Assembly (NCBI GenBank): GCA_045647745.1
Contig: JAZRMQ010000064.1
Coordinates: 41,738-105,737, forward strand
Direction: 5' to 3'
DNA length: 64,000 nt
Source of the DNA: HGM04593 sp045647745
GTDB lineage: Bacteria > Bacteroidota > Bacteroidia > Bacteroidales > Bacteroidaceae
Shown: positions 62,559 through 64,000 of the stretch, one piece after another
How the letters are laid out: the number at the start of each line of letters is the position of its first letter
Position numbering within the stretch: the first letter of the stretch is position 1
Notes under the pieces: model-generated
Told to the model about the DNA's origin: nothing
Database searches by the model: none
Seen by the model: only the letters and a program-made list of their open reading frames with translations
Program-made: the position numbers and the translations under genes

Positions 62559-63107
62559 TCATTCCTTATTGACTTGCGTAAATCCTAACTCTACGGGTGT
62601 GCTACGACCAAAGATTTTTACTGTTACCTTCAGTTTCTTTCTTTCGACGTTAACCTCTTCGATAACACCATTGAATCCTGTGAAAGGTCCATAGTTCACT
62701 TTTACTGTTTCGCCTACAGTATATTCCAGAGCTTCTGCCTCTTCTGTTTCCTGCAGAATATCTACAGTACCAAGAATCCGGTTAATCTCTGCTTGGCGAA
62801 TGGGAGTCGGAGACTCTGTTCCACCAAGAAATCCCAAGACATTAGGAGTATTACGTAACATATAGGGTATTTCACCTACCAATTTTGCTTCAACTAGAAC
62901 GTAGCCCGGAAGGCAGTTTCTCTCTTTAACGATACGCTTACCGTTACGTACTTGAACAGTTTTTTCTGTTGGGATAAGTACCTGAGAAACATAATCGCTA
63001 AGGTTATGAAGCTTGACATCTGTGTCAATATACTCCTTAACCTTCGCTTCCTTTCCGCTAACGGCACGTAAAACGTACCACTGGAATGCTTTCTCTTGTT
63101 CTGCCAT
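62559..63107 (-). CDS. nusG: Transcription termination/antitermination factor NusG
   Basis: 182 residues. NGN domain with WYVLRAVSGKEAKVKEYID and LPGYVLVEAKL, linker, then a KOW domain VGETVKVNYGPFTGFNGVIEEV. It couples RNA polymerase elongation with Rho or ribosomes. It lies four bases after secE. Confidence 0.97.
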   Translation of the reverse strand: MAEQEKAFQWYVLRAVSGKEAKVKEYIDTDVKLHNLSDYVSQVLIPTEKTVQVRNGKRIVKERNCLPGYVLVEAKLVGEIPYMLRNTPNVLGFLGGTESPTPIRQAEINRILGTVDILQETEEAEALEYTVGETVKVNYGPFTGFNGVIEEVNVERKKLKVTVKIFGRSTPVELGFTQVNKE

Positions 63108-63111
63108 CTTT

Positions 63112-63309
63112 TTACTGGATAAATCCGTATATAAGTTTCATACAAAACTCGAATACCATATCAATTCCAAAGACAACCAAGGCTATCAGGATGGATGCAT
63201 TTAAGACAAGAAGAGCTTGACTTGTCAGCTGTTTTGCTGACGGCCAAGTAGTCTTATGCACAAGTTCGTTGTAAGAATCCTTACAATATTGAGCTATTTG
63301 ATTAAGCAT
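63112..63309 (-). CDS. secE: Preprotein translocase subunit SecE
   Basis: 65 residues, the short single-span form: amphipathic helix SYNELVHKTTWPSAKQLTSQ with the conserved T-W-P segment, then one membrane helix (ALLVLNASILIALVVFGIDMVF). Part of the SecYEG channel. It lies between tRNA-Trp and nusG as in most bacteria. Confidence 0.96.
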   Translation of the reverse strand: MLNQIAQYCKDSYNELVHKTTWPSAKQLTSQALLVLNASILIALVVFGIDMVFEFCMKLIYGFIQ

Positions 63310-63327
63310 AGATGTTATATTTTAAAG

Positions 63328-63400
63328 CACGGGAAGAGAGGCTCGAACTCCCGACACCTGGTTTTGGAGACCAGTGCTCTACCAACTGAGCTATTCCCGT
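63328..63400 (-). tRNA. tRNA-Trp (anticodon CCA)
   Basis: 73 nucleotides on the minus strand. Acceptor ACGGGAA pairs with TTCCCGT, followed by discriminator G; the D arm AGCTCAGTTGGTAGAGC, anticodon arm CTGGT-CTCCAAA-ACCAG giving anticodon CCA, and T arm with GTTCGAGCC are present. The 3' CCA is not encoded. It sits between tuf and secE. Confidence 0.97.
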
Positions 63401-63403
63401 AGG

Positions 63404-63434
63404 TTATCAGTCCCTCTTGCGAGGGAACTGATAA
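63404..63434 (-). other. Hairpin between tuf and tRNA-Trp
   Basis: TTATCAGTCCCTC at 63404-63416 and GAGGGAACTGATAA at 63421-63434 pair with one bulged base and a loop of TTGC. The tRNA follows three bases later without a U-run, so it is more probably a processing or stability element than a terminator. Confidence 0.6.
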
Positions 63435-63447
63435 TTATGTTGTGATA

Positions 63448-64000
63448 TTATTCGATCACCTTAGTAATCTGACCAGCACCTACTGTACGACCACCCTCAC
63501 GGATAGCGAAAGTAAGACCTTCGTTCAATGCTACGGGGTAGATCAACTCAACTGTGATTGACAAGCTATCACCGGGCATTACCATCTCAACGTCTGCGGG
63601 GAGAGTAATCTCACCTGTACAGTCCATTGTACGGAGGTAGAACTGGGGACGATATTTGTTGCGGAATGATGTGTGACGACCACCCTCTTCTTTCTTCAAG
63701 ATATAAACTGAAGCCTCGAACTTAGAGTAAGGTTTGATCTGACCGGGGTGGCAAAGTACCATACCACGTTTGATCTCGTTCTTGTCAACGCCACGGAGCA
63801 AAAGACCTACGTTGTCACCTGCCTCACCGAGGTCGAGGAGCTTACGGAACATCTCAACGCCTGTTACAACAGTCTTCTTCTCCTCGCCAAGACCAAGGAT
63901 CTCAACCTCGTCACCTACCTTAACAACACCAGTTCCGATACGACCTGTTGCTACAGTACCACGAGCTGTGATAGAGAACACGTCCTCAACGGGCATCAAG
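63448..64000 (-). CDS. tuf: Elongation factor Tu, 5'-truncated by the window end
   Basis: The frame continues past base 64000, so only the C-terminal 183 or so residues are visible. They cover domains 2 and 3: PVEDVFSITARGTVATGRI, TGVEMFRKLLDLGEAGDNVGLLLRG, ILKKEEGGRHTSF, RPQFYLRTMDCTGEI and the C-terminal FAIREGGRTVGAGQITKVIE. It delivers aminoacyl-tRNA to the ribosome. It heads the tuf, tRNA-Trp, secE, nusG order. The TTG triplet at 63997-63999 is internal and not the start. Confidence 0.97.
   Translation of the reverse strand, partial: LMPVEDVFSITARGTVATGRIGTGVVKVGDEVEILGLGEEKKTVVTGVEMFRKLLDLGEAGDNVGLLLRGVDKNEIKRGMVLCHPGQIKPYSKFEASVYILKKEEGGRHTSFRNKYRPQFYLRTMDCTGEITLPADVEMVMPGDSLSITVELIYPVALNEGLTFAIREGGRTVGAGQITKVIE

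Noticed and set aside
1..64000. CRISPR arrays, insertion sequences, prophage genes or restriction systems
   Set aside because: No regularly spaced repeats, transposase, integrase or nuclease motifs were found in either strand.

Overview
The window comes from the chromosome of a Bacteroidota organism, most probably order Bacteroidales and near Bacteroidaceae. Evidence: Bacteroides-type promoters (TTTG/TTG at -33 and TAnnTTTG at -7) precede several genes; few genes have a Shine-Dalgarno sequence; there is a paired O-acyltransferase/N-acyltransferase of the glycine-lipid type, a dut-TPR-DUF4292-EnvC-like operon, and an arg cluster of the Bacteroides kind. No insertion sequence, phage, CRISPR array or rRNA was seen.

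Region 1 (1-24814, + strand) is the 3' part of a large surface-polysaccharide locus (capsule or O-antigen-like). It opens inside a Wzx-type flippase and holds a Wzy-like polymerase, 13 glycosyltransferases or likely glycosyltransferases (GT2, GT4, GT8, Caps_synth, fucosyltransferase-like and one DDD type), three acyltransferase-3 membrane O-acyltransferases, a hexapeptide-repeat acetyltransferase, a HAD-family protein of the COG5610 type, a membrane-anchored beta-propeller protein, a nucleotidyltransferase/P-loop-kinase fusion and an aminoglycoside-phosphotransferase-like kinase. Start and stop codons often overlap, so the genes look translationally coupled. The initiating sugar-phosphate transferase, sugar-nucleotide synthesis genes, export genes and main promoter are not in the window and presumably lie upstream. 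Base composition alternates sharply between and even within genes. A 20-bp hairpin closes the locus.

Region 2 (24876-43981) is mostly housekeeping: an ABC-F ATPase (-), thrA (+), an ECF sigma factor (-), a fused SpmA/SpmB-like membrane protein and ybeY (+), an argE-like deacylase (-), prfB and a CYTH triphosphatase (+), a VanZ-like protein (-), a possible 32-residue membrane peptide, ruvB with a second flippase, the glycine-lipid pair (glsA/glsB-like), and the operon dut, TPR protein, DUF4292 lipoprotein, EnvC-like factor.

Region 3 (43982-51321, - strand) is metabolic: the operon argR-GNAT-argG-argC-argD, preceded by a myo-inositol-1-phosphate synthase and a dihydrolipoyl dehydrogenase. A striking set of nested inverted repeats lies between the inositol-phosphate synthase and argR.

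Region 4 (51322-52080) is a gap with hairpins, an 82-residue orphan protein gene and two tandem terminators. Region 5 (52098-64000, - strand) is the classical tuf, tRNA-Trp, secE, nusG, rplK, rplA, rplJ, rplL, rpoB, rpoC block. A hairpin that looks like a partial terminator lies between rplL and rpoB; tuf is cut by the window end.
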